Shown: positions 6,310 to 6,500 of the stretch, piece after piece
How positions within the stretch are numbered: position 1 is the stretch's first letter
Layout of the letters: each line of letters starts with the position of its first letter
DNA from: an uncultured Oscillospiraceae bacterium
GTDB taxonomy: Bacteria; Bacillota_A; Clostridia; Oscillospirales; Oscillospiraceae
Length of the DNA stretch: 6,500 nt
Reading direction: 5' to 3'
Assembly: GCA_900754605.1 (NCBI GenBank)
Contig: CAAEDK010000166.1
Span: 1 to 6,500 of the forward strand
Notes under the pieces: generated by a model
Databases searched by the model: none
What the model was told of the DNA's origin: nothing
What the model saw: only the letters and a program-made list of their open reading frames with translations
Position numbers and translations under genes: made by a program

Positions 6310-6339
6310 TTGACAATATCACCAAAAAAATGTTAGATA
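6310..6339 (+). promoter_or_regulatory. Candidate promoter of the small membrane peptide gene
   Basis: A perfect -35 box TTGACA at 6310-6315, an 18-base spacer with an A-tract, and TAGATA at 6334-6339 preceded by TGT (extended -10). Transcription would start near 6346, leaving a very short leader of about 25 bases before the ATG at 6372. The -10 hexamer itself is a weak match. Confidence 0.45.
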
Positions 6340-6358
6340 TAGCTATAAAACAACTCAA
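6330..6358 (-). promoter_or_regulatory. Candidate promoter of the EFR1-family gene
   Basis: TTGAGT, a 17-base spacer and TAACAT on the minus strand, giving a leader of about 65 bases before the ATG at 6257. It overlaps the plus-strand promoter for the small peptide gene, so the two would compete or share control. Four of six matches in each box. Confidence 0.35.
6338..6347. repeat. 10-base palindrome TATAGCTATA in the divergent promoter region
   Basis: A perfect palindrome lies at the -10/start region of the plus-strand promoter and within the spacer of the minus-strand promoter. The position suits an operator, but ten AT-rich bases can occur by chance and no second copy was seen in the window. 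Confidence 0.2.
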
Positions 6359-6359
6359 T

Positions 6360-6365
6360 AGGAGG
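6360..6365 (+). promoter_or_regulatory. Ribosome binding site of the small membrane peptide gene
   Basis: A perfect AGGAGG lies 6 bases before the ATG at 6372. This is the main evidence that a reading frame of only 37 codons is translated. Confidence 0.75.
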
Positions 6366-6371
6366 CGCCTC

Positions 6372-6485
6372 ATGTATTATTTCGTGAACTTTATGACCCT
6401 GCTCTCCTATATCCAGCCGATATTTGAGACAGTATTATGTATTCTGGGCATTGTCGCGCTATACAAGTATATCAAAAATCACTAA
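6372..6485 (+). CDS. Small single-span membrane peptide, 37 residues, function unknown
   Basis: The frame starts MYYFVNFMTLLSYIQPIF and ends YKYIKNH. Residues about 11-31 form one hydrophobic membrane segment (with VLCILGIVALY), and the C-terminus is basic (two Lys, one His), suggesting the tail faces the cytoplasm. Support for a real gene: a perfect AGGAGG at ideal spacing, an upstream TTGACA promoter candidate, and composition unlike the antisense shadow frames nearby. I do not recognise the family. The size and layout resemble hydrophobic type I toxins and holin-like peptides of Firmicutes, but also many plain small membrane proteins; no antisense RNA gene is demonstrable in this window, and the downstream side is cut off at 6500. 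It is divergent from the EFR1-family gene, with about 114 bases between the two starts. Confidence 0.65.
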   Translation: MYYFVNFMTLLSYIQPIFETVLCILGIVALYKYIKNH

Positions 6486-6500
6486 GAGGATTTCCTTACA

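Noticed and set aside
5757..6485. A 242-codon plus-strand open frame ending in the small membrane peptide
   Set aside because: Most of it is antisense to the EFR1-family gene; only the last 37 codons have their own ribosome site and coding character, so the start at 6372 is preferred.

Overview
The window looks like chromosome from an anaerobic Gram-positive bacterium of the class Clostridia, most likely an Oscillospiraceae gut lineage (Flavonifractor/Lawsonibacter-like). That is an inference from GC-rich coding sequence, strong purine-rich Shine-Dalgarno sites, a ferredoxin-linked NADP(H) enzyme, an EFR1-type flavodoxin/ferredoxin and a Firmicutes-style surface nucleotidase. No rRNA, tRNA, CRISPR array, insertion sequence or phage gene was seen.

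Left block (1-4348, all minus strand). Read in the direction of transcription: a secreted, C-terminally membrane-anchored 5'-nucleotidase/cyclic phosphodiesterase-like metallophosphatase (4348-2390, GTG start); a 109-base gap holding a GC-rich hairpin; nfnA (2280-1423, GTG start); and nfnB (1430-45), overlapping nfnA by 8 bases. NfnA and NfnB together should form the electron-bifurcating NADH-dependent ferredoxin:NADP+ oxidoreductase. Another hairpin (1-17) follows nfnB at the window edge.

Middle (4349-5510). An AT-rich divergent promoter region separates the nucleotidase from a small XRE-type regulator gene on the plus strand (4613-4984). One base after the regulator's stop codon lies the 3' end of a decayed type I L-asparaginase gene (5432-4986, minus). 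It carries an in-frame stop, at least two frameshifts and a large internal deletion, and its remnants fill what would otherwise look like an empty gap of about 500 bases.

Right block (5462-6500). A perfect 11-bp hairpin terminates an EFR1-family flavodoxin-ferredoxin gene (6257-5511, minus). An AT-rich divergent region with a consensus -35 box and a 10-base palindrome then leads to a 37-codon gene (6372-6485, plus) with an excellent ribosome binding site, predicting a single-span membrane peptide of unknown function.

The common thread is anaerobic redox metabolism (Nfn and EFR1) plus nucleotide salvage at the cell surface. I do not see a clearly new multi-gene system. The observations most worth following up are the asparaginase relic and the small membrane peptide.
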